Source of the DNA: Clostridiaceae bacterium
Lineage (GTDB): Bacteria; Bacillota; Clostridia; Clostridiales; Clostridiaceae
Direction of reading: 5' to 3'
Assembly: GCA_902363375.1 (NCBI GenBank)
Contig: CABIZX010000003.1
Location: forward strand, 368,079 to 432,078
DNA: 64,000 nt
The notes below the pieces were generated by a model that saw only the letters and a program-made list of their open reading frames with translations, did no database searches and had not been told where the DNA came from. The position numbers were made by a program, and so were the translations under genes. Shown here piece after piece: positions 9,259-18,794 of the stretch; position 1 is the first letter of the stretch, and each line of letters begins with the position of its first letter.

Positions 9259-9996
9259 ATGATTTTTGTAGTATTTTTATATGGAATAATAATAGGAAGT
9301 TTTTTAAATGTATGTATTTATAGAATACCTAATAATGAATCATTAATTAGTCCACCATCCCACTGTGGAGATTGTAATACTAGACTTAGATGGAGGGATT
9401 TAATACCCATAGGAAGTTATATATGGCTTAGGGGAAGATGTAGATATTGTAGTTCTAAGATTTCAATAAGATATCCGTTAATAGAAGGTCTTACAGGGAT
9501 TCTATTAGTTGGAATATATTTAAGATATGGCATTGGAGTACACTTTTTTAAATATTCACTTTTAACTATATTTTTAATAGTAATAGCTCTTATAGATTAT
9601 GATACAACGGATGTATATTCTAGCGTAGTCTATGGTGGTATGGCAATAGGAGTAGTATTTATTATAATAGAATACCTTATCTATTCTCAGAGTATTAGTA
9701 ATTACATTATTGGAGGTCTAATAGGTCTTGGAGTTATTGGATTAATATATCTTTTAACTGGCGGTATGGGAATGGGAGATATTGAAATAGCAGTATTATG
9801 TGGACTGTTTTTAGGGTGGAAATTAGAAATATATTTTTTGCTGATCTCTTTTATTATAGGAGGAGCCATTGCAGCTACTCTAATTCTATTAAAAAAGAAA
9901 TCAAAGGATGAGTATATTCCTTTAGGACCGAGCTTAGCTCTAGGAGCATACATAGTAATAATAATAGGAGAAAGGTATATTTTTAATTTTATCTAA
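9259..9996 (+). CDS. pilD: Prepilin peptidase / N-methyltransferase PilD
   Basis: 245 residues. The N-terminal GSFLNVCIYRIP and two CxxC pairs (C-G-D-C and C-R-Y-C, about residues 36-64) form the cytoplasmic zinc domain. The A24 aspartyl peptidase residues are visible as ALIDYDTTD and GGMGMGDIE. Several membrane segments follow. It cleaves the G/F bond of the prepilins encoded downstream and N-methylates the new N-terminus. It is the first gene after the riboswitch. Confidence 0.93.
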   Translation: MIFVVFLYGIIIGSFLNVCIYRIPNNESLISPPSHCGDCNTRLRWRDLIPIGSYIWLRGRCRYCSSKISIRYPLIEGLTGILLVGIYLRYGIGVHFFKYSLLTIFLIVIALIDYDTTDVYSSVVYGGMAIGVVFIIIEYLIYSQSISNYIIGGLIGLGVIGLIYLLTGGMGMGDIEIAVLCGLFLGWKLEIYFLLISFIIGGAIAATLILLKKKSKDEYIPLGPSLALGAYIVIIIGERYIFNFI

Positions 9997-10147
9997 GTAG
10001 ATAGTTATTTTACTTAAAGATATAGCTTAGATTGAAAATCAAATGAACATAAGAAAATATACAATATTAATGTAACTTAAATATAAATGAACATAAGATT
10101 TTAAGGAATGATAAACGAATTATTTGTAAAGGGTGAGGTGGAGAGAA

Positions 10148-11836
10148 ATGGCAAGAAATACTGTCAGGTTAGGTGACTTGCTGGTAAGGGCAAATAAAAT
10201 AACGAGGTCACAACTATCAGAAGCCTTAGAGATTCAGAAGGTAAAGAGAAAAAAAATAGGAGAACTATTAATTGATGAAGGCATTGTAACTGAAGATGTA
10301 ATTATAGAGGTTCTTAAAGAACAATTAGGAATTGAAAAAATAACATTAAGCAATATAGATGTAGATTCAAAAGCAGTTAAATTAGTTAATGAAAGTTTAT
10401 GTAGAAAATATGACTTATTTCCTTTCTATACTGAGAACGGAGTAATAAAGGTAGCTATTTCAGATCCACTGAATATATTTGCAATAGACGATGTAGCTAT
10501 AACGACAGGCTTAAGAGTAGAAACATATATATCAACTAAAAAAGATATTCATAAGGCTACAGAGAAATATTACTCTGATAGAAATGTAGAAAATGCTGTA
10601 GAGGAGATAACTAAATCAAGAATAGTATATCAAAACAAAACAGAAGATTTAGAGAAAATTGATGAAGTTAAAAATGCTCCTACGGTGAAATTAGTAGATT
10701 CATTACTTAAAAATGCAGTGGAACAAAGGGCGTCAGATATTCATATAGAGCCTTATGAAAAATACATAAGAGTTAGATATAGAATAGATGGTCAATTAGA
10801 AGAAATATCATCATTAAATATAGACGTATTGCCAGGGATAGTTACTAGAATCAAAATTTTAGCAGATCTTAATATAGCAGAGCGAAGGATTCCACAGGAT
10901 GGAAGAATAGTTACTATAATTAATAATAAGAATGTAGACATGCGTGTATCTATAATCCCTCTTATCACTGGAGAAAAGGTTGTTATAAGAATATTGGATA
11001 GAAGTAACTATAAAATTGGAAAAGATAATTTAGGTATGAATAATGAAGATATAAAGAAACTTGAAAATATTATATCTGTACCTCATGGAATAATCTTAGT
11101 AACGGGACCTACAGGAAGTGGAAAATCAACTACTTTATACACTATATTAAATGAGCTTAATAGTATTAACAAAAATATAGTCACTGTAGAAGACCCGGTG
11201 GAATATTCAATGGATGGCATAAATCAGATAAATGTAAATAATAAAGTTGGGCTTACCTTTGCAACAGGGCTAAGATCTATATTAAGACAAGACCCGGATG
11301 TAGTAATGGTAGGGGAGATGAGAGATAATGAAACCGCTGAAATTGGCATAAGAGCGGCGATAACAGGTCACTTAGTACTTAGTACTTTGCATACTAATGA
11401 TGCTCCATCATCAGTAATAAGACTTGTAGATATGGGAGTAGAACCATTCTTAGTTGCCACTGCTATAAAGGGAGTAATAGCTCAAAGGCTTGTAAGAAGG
11501 ATATGTCCAAGTTGTAAGGAAGCCTTTGAAGCAGATGAAGCTCAGAAAAAGTTGATGCACATAAACAGCAGTGATAATGTCACCCTTCATAAAGGAAAAG
11601 GTTGTGCTAGCTGTAATTACACCGGATACAGTGGTAGAATTGGAGTTTATGAAATAATGAATGTGGATAGAAGCATAAAGGATTTAATTATAAAATCCAA
11701 TAATCCAGAAGATATAAAAGATGAAGCTATCAAAAATGGTATGAAAACCTTAGCAGATAGTTGCAGGGAACTAGTTCTTAATGGGGATACCACTATAGAA
11801 GAGATGATGAAAATAATTTTTATGGATAACTTATAG
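10148..11836 (+). CDS. pilB: Type IV pilus assembly ATPase PilB
   Basis: 562 residues from the ATG at 10148, chosen because GAGGTGG lies just upstream; a GTG at 10133 would put the RBS inside the gene. The N-terminal MshEN/GSPII_E_N domain (LGDLLVRANKITRSQL...) is followed by a GspE/PilB ATPase with Walker A GPTGSGKSTTLYT, Asp box EDPVEY, Walker B DPDVVMVGEMRD, His box STLHTNDA and a tetracysteine zinc motif (CPSCKE...CASCNY). It powers pilus extension. No PilT retraction ATPase is seen in this cluster. Confidence 0.95.
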   Translation: MARNTVRLGDLLVRANKITRSQLSEALEIQKVKRKKIGELLIDEGIVTEDVIIEVLKEQLGIEKITLSNIDVDSKAVKLVNESLCRKYDLFPFYTENGVIKVAISDPLNIFAIDDVAITTGLRVETYISTKKDIHKATEKYYSDRNVENAVEEITKSRIVYQNKTEDLEKIDEVKNAPTVKLVDSLLKNAVEQRASDIHIEPYEKYIRVRYRIDGQLEEISSLNIDVLPGIVTRIKILADLNIAERRIPQDGRIVTIINNKNVDMRVSIIPLITGEKVVIRILDRSNYKIGKDNLGMNNEDIKKLENIISVPHGIILVTGPTGSGKSTTLYTILNELNSINKNIVTVEDPVEYSMDGINQINVNNKVGLTFATGLRSILRQDPDVVMVGEMRDNETAEIGIRAAITGHLVLSTLHTNDAPSSVIRLVDMGVEPFLVATAIKGVIAQRLVRRICPSCKEAFEADEAQKKLMHINSSDNVTLHKGKGCASCNYTGYSGRIGVYEIMNVDRSIKDLIIKSNNPEDIKDEAIKNGMKTLADSCRELVLNGDTTIEEMMKIIFMDNL

Positions 11837-11854
11837 AGAAAGGAGAAGTAAACT

Positions 11855-13060
11855 ATGTCCAAATATAAATATAAGGCTATTAGCTCTAAGGGTGAAATTA
11901 TTCAAGGACTACATGAATGCAAAAGTAAAGATGAAGTTTTAAATCTTATGGTAGTTAACGGTTATTCACCTCTATCTATTGAAGAGGTTCTAGGAAGTAA
12001 AGAAATTATTTTTGGAAAGAAAAATAAGGTTACTCCTAAGGATATTTCTATATTTTGTAGGCAACTAGCTACAATGATAGAGGCTGGAGTTTCTATAACT
12101 AATGCGGTAAGCCTTTTAGCAGAACAGATACCAAATAAAAAGCTTAGAGAAATTCTTGCAAAGGTAGATGAAGATATAAGAAAAGGCGAAGAATTATCAT
12201 CTGCCATGAATAAGTACGCTAATGAGTTTCCAAGACTGTTAATTAATATGATTCAAGTTGGAGAAGAAAGTGGTACTTTAGATTCCATTATGGACAGAAT
12301 GGCAACCTATTATGAAAAGCAAACTAAAATGAATGGTAAGTTGAGAAATGCATTAATTTATCCAGGAATATTAGCTGCAGTAACTCTTTTTGTAGTTGTA
12401 TTTATATTAACTTATATAATGCCTATGTTTATGGATATGTTTGAATCTTCAGGCTCGGAGCTACCCTTTATGACAAGACTTGTATTATCCATGGGTGATG
12501 GTATAAGACATTATGGAATATTAATAGGTTTAGTTATTGTAGGGATAATCTTGGGATTTAAGTATTACACAACTAGAGTTGATTCTGGAATTTATATGTA
12601 CAGTCATTTTAAACTGAAGAAATCACCTTTTAAGGACTTAAATCAAAAGATTATAGTATCAAGATTCGCTAGAGGATTATCTACAGTCATTGGAGCTGGA
12701 TTATCTATATCAGGATCTATTGAAGTAGTATCAGCAGTACTTGAAAATAAATATGCAAATAAAAAGTTAAAAACAGTTAAAGAAAGAATGTTAGCAGGAG
12801 ATACTCTATCTGATGCCATAAAAGAGTCTGAGTTATTTCCACCAATGCTAGGCTCAATGATAAAAATTGGAGAAGAAGCTGGAGAACTTGATAATATTTT
12901 AAGTAAAACAGCAGACTTTTATGATGATGAATTAGAAAGAGCAATAGAAGCCTTTACCACAATCTTAGATCCAATCATGTTAGTGGTAATGGGAGTAGTA
13001 GTAGGATTCTTAATAATCTCTATCTTAACTCCAATGTTTGAAATGTACAATGTAATGTAA
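11855..13060 (+). CDS. pilC: Type IV pilus inner-membrane platform protein PilC
   Basis: 401 residues with two tandem T2SSF domains (about residues 60-190 and 265-390). Each carries the FCRQLATMIEAGVS- or FARGLSTVIGAGLS-type entry and a GEESG or GEEAG turn, with three membrane segments. It is the platform that couples PilB to pilin assembly. It lies 18 bp after pilB with a strong GGAG site. Confidence 0.95.
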   Translation: MSKYKYKAISSKGEIIQGLHECKSKDEVLNLMVVNGYSPLSIEEVLGSKEIIFGKKNKVTPKDISIFCRQLATMIEAGVSITNAVSLLAEQIPNKKLREILAKVDEDIRKGEELSSAMNKYANEFPRLLINMIQVGEESGTLDSIMDRMATYYEKQTKMNGKLRNALIYPGILAAVTLFVVVFILTYIMPMFMDMFESSGSELPFMTRLVLSMGDGIRHYGILIGLVIVGIILGFKYYTTRVDSGIYMYSHFKLKKSPFKDLNQKIIVSRFARGLSTVIGAGLSISGSIEVVSAVLENKYANKKLKTVKERMLAGDTLSDAIKESELFPPMLGSMIKIGEEAGELDNILSKTADFYDDELERAIEAFTTILDPIMLVVMGVVVGFLIISILTPMFEMYNVM

Positions 13061-13145
13061 ATGTTTAATATTAATAGTCTAATTAGGGGACAAGTTATCT
13101 CCTTTAGAATATATAAAGCAATAAATAATTAGGAGGGATTTTAAA

Positions 13146-13631
13146 ATGATAAAAAAATCAAATGGGAAAAAGAAAAAAGGGTTTACACTTATAGAGCTAA
13201 TTATAGTTCTAGCAGTAATGGCAATCATAGCATTAATAGCTATACCAAACTTCACTGCAGTGAGAGATAATTCTAAGCTTAAAGCAGATAAACAAAGCTG
13301 TGAAACTATTAAGAGAACAGTATTGATGTTAGTTGCAGATGAAACAATAAAAGGTAATGGAGATGCTGTAATTACATTCGATAGTACAGGTAAAATTGCA
13401 GCTGCTACGATTAGTGAAAATGGTATAACTGGTGGAAGTAACAATGATAAAGCAGGAGCAGAAACCGTAGTCAAAGAAGCTCTTAAAGAAGTTAAAGCAC
13501 CTCAAGCTAAAAAATCTACAGGAACAGATGCAACATTAGTAGGTGCAGATGTAAGTCCAACAAAATATACAATAATCATTAAAGATGGTTCCGTTGAAGT
13601 TGTAACAGGTGCACCTAAAGCTACTACTTAA
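13146..13631 (+). CDS. pilA: Major type IV pilin PilA
   Basis: 161 residues. A short basic leader (KKKKG) precedes the cleavage site G/FTLIE, with the conserved Glu5, and the hydrophobic helix FTLIELIIVLAVMAIIALIA. The globular domain is short, lacks cysteine and ends VVTGAPKATT. It is preceded by AGGAGGG and followed by a terminator, so it can be transcribed at higher level than the downstream genes. Processing by PilD is inferred. Confidence 0.93.
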   Translation: MIKKSNGKKKKGFTLIELIIVLAVMAIIALIAIPNFTAVRDNSKLKADKQSCETIKRTVLMLVADETIKGNGDAVITFDSTGKIAAATISENGITGGSNNDKAGAETVVKEALKEVKAPQAKKSTGTDATLVGADVSPTKYTIIIKDGSVEVVTGAPKATT

Positions 13632-13657
13632 AATTTAATAATAATAAGATATTCAAC

Positions 13658-13694
13658 ATAAGTGTAAAGCATAAAACTTTACACTTATATTTTA
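13658..13694 (+). terminator. Terminator after pilA
   Basis: A 12-bp stem (13658-13669 with 13677-13688) ends in a short T-rich run. It may be only partial, letting some transcription pass into the rest of the cluster. Confidence 0.65.
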
Positions 13695-13747
13695 ACAAAC
13701 TAAGATTTAAGCAATAATTATTTATATACAATGGGGAGAAAAATAAT

Positions 13748-14293
13748 ATGAGAATAGAAACAGATCATTTAATAATTCGAGATTTTGATAGGAAAGACGC
13801 AGAAAATCTTTATAGAATTGTTAGAGAAAAAAATATTCTTCGTTTTATGCCAGATTGGGCTGAAAACAGTGATTCGCCACAATCCTATTTTGAATATATT
13901 GATTGGCACCAAACCCAAAAAAATTCAATAGATATTTATAAAAATAAAAGATATGTAATCGCATTACCTGATACGGATGAGATGATAGGAATGGTAGGCA
14001 TGGGGTTAGAAGATACATTGAATGAAGTTGAAGTAGCGTATTTTATGTCAGAAAAACATCAGAGAATGGGATACACAGAGGAAGCAGTAAATGCTTTGGT
14101 GAATTGGTGCTTTAGTGTATCAGATATAGAATATCTTATACTAACAATTGATTGTGCTAATATACCTTCTTGCCATCTTGCAGAGAAATGTGGTTTTGAA
14201 CTATTTGAAAAAAGAACGCCTATTGGACATAAGCAACCTAATATGGAAAGTAACAGCTATTTTTACTATAGAAAATACAGCAGCTTGTCATAA
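13748..14293 (+). CDS. GNAT N-acetyltransferase (RimJ/RimL type)
   Basis: 181 residues. It starts with RIETDHLIIRDFDRKDAENL, the RimJ/RimL family entry, and has the acetyl-CoA-binding stretch around VAYFMSEKHQRMGYTEEAVNAL. It probably acetylates a protein N-terminus or a small molecule. It sits between pilA and pilM, with its own RBS (GGGGAGA), after the pilA terminator. Nothing in the sequence ties it to pilin modification. Confidence 0.8.
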   Translation: MRIETDHLIIRDFDRKDAENLYRIVREKNILRFMPDWAENSDSPQSYFEYIDWHQTQKNSIDIYKNKRYVIALPDTDEMIGMVGMGLEDTLNEVEVAYFMSEKHQRMGYTEEAVNALVNWCFSVSDIEYLILTIDCANIPSCHLAEKCGFELFEKRTPIGHKQPNMESNSYFYYRKYSSLS

Positions 14294-14798
14294 ATATAGT
14301 CATTTTTGTACATGTATTTTTATAAGTTTTTTTGAAATATATTCTAAATTTTAAAAGGCTTTCTATATAAATGGATAGTGTTTTGAAAAGTATCATATGC
14401 AAATAAATATATATGTATTCCTAAATATATAACTGTCTATATAGAGAAAATATTAAAGGTGATCGAAGTAAATTTACTAAAAAATTATATATTAATAATC
14501 TAATTTATCAAAAATCATAAAAATATATTGCAATTTAATGATGAAAAATAATTTTATTCCAAGATATTTTCCGGGGAATAAAGCAGATATATGAAATTAA
14601 ATAGAAATTTATAAAGAGAGAAATATTAATGTTGAAAATTATCTAAGGAGCTAGAATAATAGCTTTTTAGTATATATAGAATTAAAAATAAATATATAAA
14701 AATAAGTTATTAAGGTGACTTCACATTAATAAGATAAAGGATAATGTAAAGATTTTAAATAGACTAAGTATAGATATATTTAAGGAAAGGAAGTGCTA
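14294..14798 (+). other. Noncoding gap before pilM
   Basis: About 505 bp, very AT-rich, without a credible ORF. Two weak hairpins are visible: one around 14556-14582 (TTATTCC with GGAATAA) and one around 14650-14668 (AGCTA with TAGCT followed by T residues), which could terminate. A promoter for the pilM-adhesin half of the cluster may lie here, but I cannot place it. Confidence 0.4.
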
Positions 14799-16073
14799 AT
14801 GTTGAGTTTATTTAGCAAGAGTAAGATAAATGAGAAAGAGACTTTAAAAAGTAAAGAAGCTGAAATGAATATAGATAAGACCGCTGAGCTAAACAAGGAA
14901 GAATATTATAAAAGTATTGAAACCAAGGATATTAAGAAAGAATCCATATGGAATAAAGAGATAAAGCTAGGTGATTTTAAGTTTAAAAGAGTTAAAAATA
15001 ACAATGAAGACAAGCCTTCTAAGCCAAAGAGTATAAGATTAGTGAGCTTAGATATAGGTTCTAAAGACATAAAAATTGTAGAAGGACAAGTTAAAGGTGA
15101 GAAAATAAAAATTTATAATATGAGTAAAATAAGTTCTCCAGAGGACATTATTCAAGATGGAGAGCTTTATAATGAAGGGCCTATTTTGCTCAAATTAAAG
15201 GATGAAATGAAAAGTTCAAAGGTAAAAGCTAAGAATGTAGCTATGGTTTCCTCATCTTCTACAATTATTAGCAGAGAGCTTATAGTGCCTCATGTAGATA
15301 ATTATGAAGAGTTGAGAACTTTAGTTAATTATGAAATACAACAGTTTTTATGTATAAATTTAAATAACTATGTAGTTCAATTTATGAAACTAGGTGAAGT
15401 TATTATCGATGAGGTAAGAAAGCAGAAACTTTTTGTAATTATATATCCTAAAAATATAATTGATGCTTACCGAAACTTAGCTGATAATTTGCTTTTAAAT
15501 CCATATTCCTTAGATATAACTAATAACGCTATAAGAAAGTTTAGTAATATTTCAGAGATATATAATGCTGATTTAGTAGAGAAGGAAGAATCAGTTTTAT
15601 ACTTAGACTTAGGACATAAAAACATAAATTTATCTATAGTTAATGATAATAAATTAGAGTTTATAAGGGTTATGCCAACAGGTGGAATAGAAATAGATAA
15701 ATTTATAGCCGATCTTAAAAAGATATCCATCAGTGAAGGGGAAGAAATAAAAAAAATTGAAGTTGAAGTAGGAAAGAATAGAAAAGGAAATGAAATCAAT
15801 AATGGAGTTGTAGAAATATTAGAACAATGGTTAGATGATTTAAATAGAATAATACAATTTTATACTAATAAAAGTAATGGTAAGAAGATTAATCATATAT
15901 ATATCTATGGAGGAACTTCAAAACTAAGAGGAATAGATGAATATATAGCTTTTAAAACTCAAATAGATACTACAAAAATCATTACAGCTAACAATATAGA
16001 GTTTGACAAAAAAATAGATATAACAACTATTGAAGAATATGTTAATGCCATAGGTGCATTAATAAGATTGTAG
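14799..16073 (+). CDS. pilM: Type IV pilus assembly protein PilM (actin-like)
   Basis: About 424 residues. The ATG at 14799 has AAGGAAAGGAAG upstream; a GTG lies 6 bp earlier. The N-terminal 75 residues are charged and probably disordered. The actin-like fold begins at RLVSLDIGSKDIKIVEG, with the second phosphate loop at VLYLDLGHKNINLSIV and a glycine motif IYGGTSKLRG. PilM binds the PilN N-terminus on the cytoplasmic side; pilN follows 8 bp downstream. Confidence 0.88.
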   Translation: MLSLFSKSKINEKETLKSKEAEMNIDKTAELNKEEYYKSIETKDIKKESIWNKEIKLGDFKFKRVKNNNEDKPSKPKSIRLVSLDIGSKDIKIVEGQVKGEKIKIYNMSKISSPEDIIQDGELYNEGPILLKLKDEMKSSKVKAKNVAMVSSSSTIISRELIVPHVDNYEELRTLVNYEIQQFLCINLNNYVVQFMKLGEVIIDEVRKQKLFVIIYPKNIIDAYRNLADNLLLNPYSLDITNNAIRKFSNISEIYNADLVEKEESVLYLDLGHKNINLSIVNDNKLEFIRVMPTGGIEIDKFIADLKKISISEGEEIKKIEVEVGKNRKGNEINNGVVEILEQWLDDLNRIIQFYTNKSNGKKINHIYIYGGTSKLRGIDEYIAFKTQIDTTKIITANNIEFDKKIDITTIEEYVNAIGALIRL

Positions 16074-16081
16074 GTGAGATC

Positions 16082-16657
16082 ATGAATGATTTAAATTTTT
16101 TTTATGTGGATACCAATAAAGAAAGTGATGCGGAAGTAAAAAAAGTTATTTTTGGTGCAGCAGCTATAGTTTTCATAGGGATTATAGGGACAGTAGCCTT
16201 TAATACCTTTGGAATTTATAGAGCGCAAAAATCAATAAATAACCTTACAAGTGCTATTAATGAAGAAACCTTTATGGCTAGTTATAATGAGAGCTTAGTC
16301 ATTGCTGAGGAAAAGAAAACTATGTCTAGCTATAATGATAAATTAAATGAAATCTTTATGGGCATTATTGATAGAAATAAATTAAGTCCGGAATTTATTG
16401 AGGAAATAAACTATACCATTCCTAAGGAGGTTTCCTTCAAATCCATGAATTTTGCTGCTGGTTCTATAGAAATAAGTGCTTCATCAACTAAGAGAGAAGC
16501 TATTGCTGAGTTTCAACATAACATTAATGAAATTAAGTTTATAGAAAGTTCTCATGTAGGTGGAATAATGTCAGACTTGGGTGAAGAAAATAAAGAATTA
16601 TTTACTTTTACTATAACCTGTAAATTAAAGGAGGACTATTATAATGAAAGTAAGTAA
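16082..16657 (+). CDS. pilN: PilN-like assembly protein
   Basis: 191 residues. The start MNDLNFFYVDTNK mimics the short cytoplasmic PilM-binding peptide of PilN. One membrane helix follows (about residues 22-45), then a coiled region and a ferredoxin-like domain. The position between PilM and PilO supports the call. It overlaps the next gene by 14 bp. Confidence 0.8.
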   Translation: MNDLNFFYVDTNKESDAEVKKVIFGAAAIVFIGIIGTVAFNTFGIYRAQKSINNLTSAINEETFMASYNESLVIAEEKKTMSSYNDKLNEIFMGIIDRNKLSPEFIEEINYTIPKEVSFKSMNFAAGSIEISASSTKREAIAEFQHNINEIKFIESSHVGGIMSDLGEENKELFTFTITCKLKEDYYNESK

Positions 16658-17900
16658 AAGAGAAAAGATTTTATTAGGAGTGCTATGTCTTGTAATAATA
16701 TGTGCAGGATACTATAAGCTAGTCTATGAGAAACAATATGCTAAGCTTAAAGAAATTAGACAAGAAGAAATAGAGTTAAATGATAAATATAATGATATGT
16801 CTACTAATATAAATACTATTATAAAAAATAAAGCTGATATAAAAATATTAAATGCTAATATAGGACCAAAATCTATGCTCTTATATCCTAAGATTTATCA
16901 AGATAGAATTATATTAGAAGTAAATGAACTTTTAAATAAAGCTGGAATTAAGGGAAATCTAACTTTTTCAGAGATTACTATATCTCCAATAGAATTATAT
17001 TTTCTAGCTGATGAAAAGGGAGAAGAAGGACAGGCATCCTTAGAAAAAGAAGTGGAAGATGCTAATAAAGAAAAGACTAAGGAAGATGTGGAAGAAAGGC
17101 TTGAGGACACTAAGGAGCTAGGAGAAGAACAAGCTGTCAAAAGAGATGAAGCATCAGGACAGTCAAAGGAAACCCTAGTGGAGCAGATGAAAGTATCTGT
17201 ATCCTTTACAGGCACTTATAAAAATGTTACTAAGTTTGTAAAATTAATTTCAGAATATGAAAGACTTCTAGCTATGCCAAACATAAATTTAACAGCTTCA
17301 GGAAAGGATGAAGTGTCTGGAACTTTAGATTTAGAATTCTATTCCATACCTAAAATAAACTCCTCAGAGGATAGAGAATACTTAAAATGGCCTTTCAATG
17401 AGAAATATGGAAAAGAAAACCCATTCTTAGAAGGAAGTCAAAGCTCATCTACATCAAAGAATAAGAAGGAAGACAAGTATACATTAGTTATGTCTTTGAG
17501 AAGTGTTAATTCAGATTTACCAAGTATAACTATAGGTAAGGAAAATGATATAACTAAGGAAACCTATATATATAGTGATGAAAATGCAAAGGTAGATGTG
17601 GAGATTGAAGTAAATAGAGAAGGTGGAAAATACTATATGAAGTATAAGACTGAAAAGTCTAGTTATCCATCAGATTACAGTAAGAATGGGATAGAACTTA
17701 AAGATGTGGATGAAAAAAATATAAACATTGGAATATATTCATCTACTCGTATGGACATCAATGATAAAGTGGGAGCAAATATAAAGATAATAAATAATGC
17801 TAACGATAGGAAGGTTTCAGTGAAAATAATTGATGATGATAAAGCTAATCCAAGGGTGCAAATTACACCAGAAGGAAAGGTGGAGTATGTTAATAAATAA
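16644..17900 (+). CDS. PilO-like assembly protein
   Basis: 418 residues, RBS AAAGGAGG. One N-terminal membrane helix (about residues 8-24), a coiled coil, and a ferredoxin-like half. An acidic Glu/Lys insert spans about residues 120-175, which is unusual for PilO. The C-terminal 150 residues (from about TLVMSLRSVNSDLP) resemble an extra beta-rich domain and make the protein about twice the usual PilO length. It would form the alignment complex with PilN. Confidence 0.7.
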   Translation: MKVSKREKILLGVLCLVIICAGYYKLVYEKQYAKLKEIRQEEIELNDKYNDMSTNINTIIKNKADIKILNANIGPKSMLLYPKIYQDRIILEVNELLNKAGIKGNLTFSEITISPIELYFLADEKGEEGQASLEKEVEDANKEKTKEDVEERLEDTKELGEEQAVKRDEASGQSKETLVEQMKVSVSFTGTYKNVTKFVKLISEYERLLAMPNINLTASGKDEVSGTLDLEFYSIPKINSSEDREYLKWPFNEKYGKENPFLEGSQSSSTSKNKKEDKYTLVMSLRSVNSDLPSITIGKENDITKETYIYSDENAKVDVEIEVNREGGKYYMKYKTEKSSYPSDYSKNGIELKDVDEKNINIGIYSSTRMDINDKVGANIKIINNANDRKVSVKIIDDDKANPRVQITPEGKVEYVNK

Positions 17901-18753
17901 AGTTATTAAAGCTAGAAGGTGTAAAAAGGGGTTTACTCTTTTAGAGGTAATAATTAGCTTTGCACTGATTTCAATCATTCTTATCCCAATAGCAAATATG
18001 GTGCTTACTTCAGTAAAAATTAATAAGACTACAGAAGATAAGCAACAGGCTAAGGCTATGCTTCAAGAGACTATAGAAAATATTAAATCTATAGAAAATT
18101 TATCTGCTTCAGTAGTAAACCCTTTGAGTAATGGAGTAATTTTGAATAAAGAAATGGATGAAGCTGGCAAGATAATGTATTCTCTTAGAGGACAGATTAA
18201 TGGATTTTCTATAGAAGGCTCTATACGAGAAAAGTCAGTGGTGACTAATAATGAAATTAACAAAATGAGAGTTGATAAAACCATATATTTTCATAAGGGT
18301 TCAGTATCCATATCTAATGGTGATAGTACTATAGAAGATGCTATAAAAAAATCATCGGATAACTTGGCCACTCCATCAGAGGAGGCTGCTATAGAAATGA
18401 GAGAATCTGGAGAAATAGAAATTACTTATGGAATAAGTAAGAATATTGTTACTATTCCAGAGCCAGAAAATAATGCTATTTTAATATGCTTAGGTGATAA
18501 TAACAAAGGTAAGTTAAAAGTAAATATAAAAAATGATAGTAAAATAAATAATTTAAAAATCTATCTATATAACGGTGAGAAGATATCTCAAAGAGATGAT
18601 ATTGTAATATCCAAATTTCAAGGCAATATAGAACTTATTGAAGGTATTCAAGATAGTGAAAATATTATTAATGAAAAATTATACTTTGTAGAATTAAATG
18701 CTAGCAAAGGTGGAGAAATAATAGAAAACATAAACTTAGACTTAATTAAATAA
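17887..18753 (+). CDS. Minor prepilin (PilV-like)
   Basis: About 288 residues from the ATG at 17887, which overlaps the end of the PilO gene by 14 bp. The prepilin site KKG/FTLLEV lies about 14 residues in, followed by a hydrophobic helix IISFALISIILIPIANMVL. The large beta-rich globular region is longer than in most minor pilins. It is expected to prime or cap the pilus after PilD processing. Confidence 0.8.
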   Translation: MLINKVIKARRCKKGFTLLEVIISFALISIILIPIANMVLTSVKINKTTEDKQQAKAMLQETIENIKSIENLSASVVNPLSNGVILNKEMDEAGKIMYSLRGQINGFSIEGSIREKSVVTNNEINKMRVDKTIYFHKGSVSISNGDSTIEDAIKKSSDNLATPSEEAAIEMRESGEIEITYGISKNIVTIPEPENNAILICLGDNNKGKLKVNIKNDSKINNLKIYLYNGEKISQRDDIVISKFQGNIELIEGIQDSENIINEKLYFVELNASKGGEIIENINLDLIK

Positions 18754-18794
18754 TATAAGATTAATATGAAGTTGAGATTAAGAGGAGGGAGAAG

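Noticed and set aside
13079-13474. 131-codon minus-strand ORF over pilA
   Set aside because: Antisense to a clear pilin gene, no RBS, composition reflects the complement of the pilin helix.
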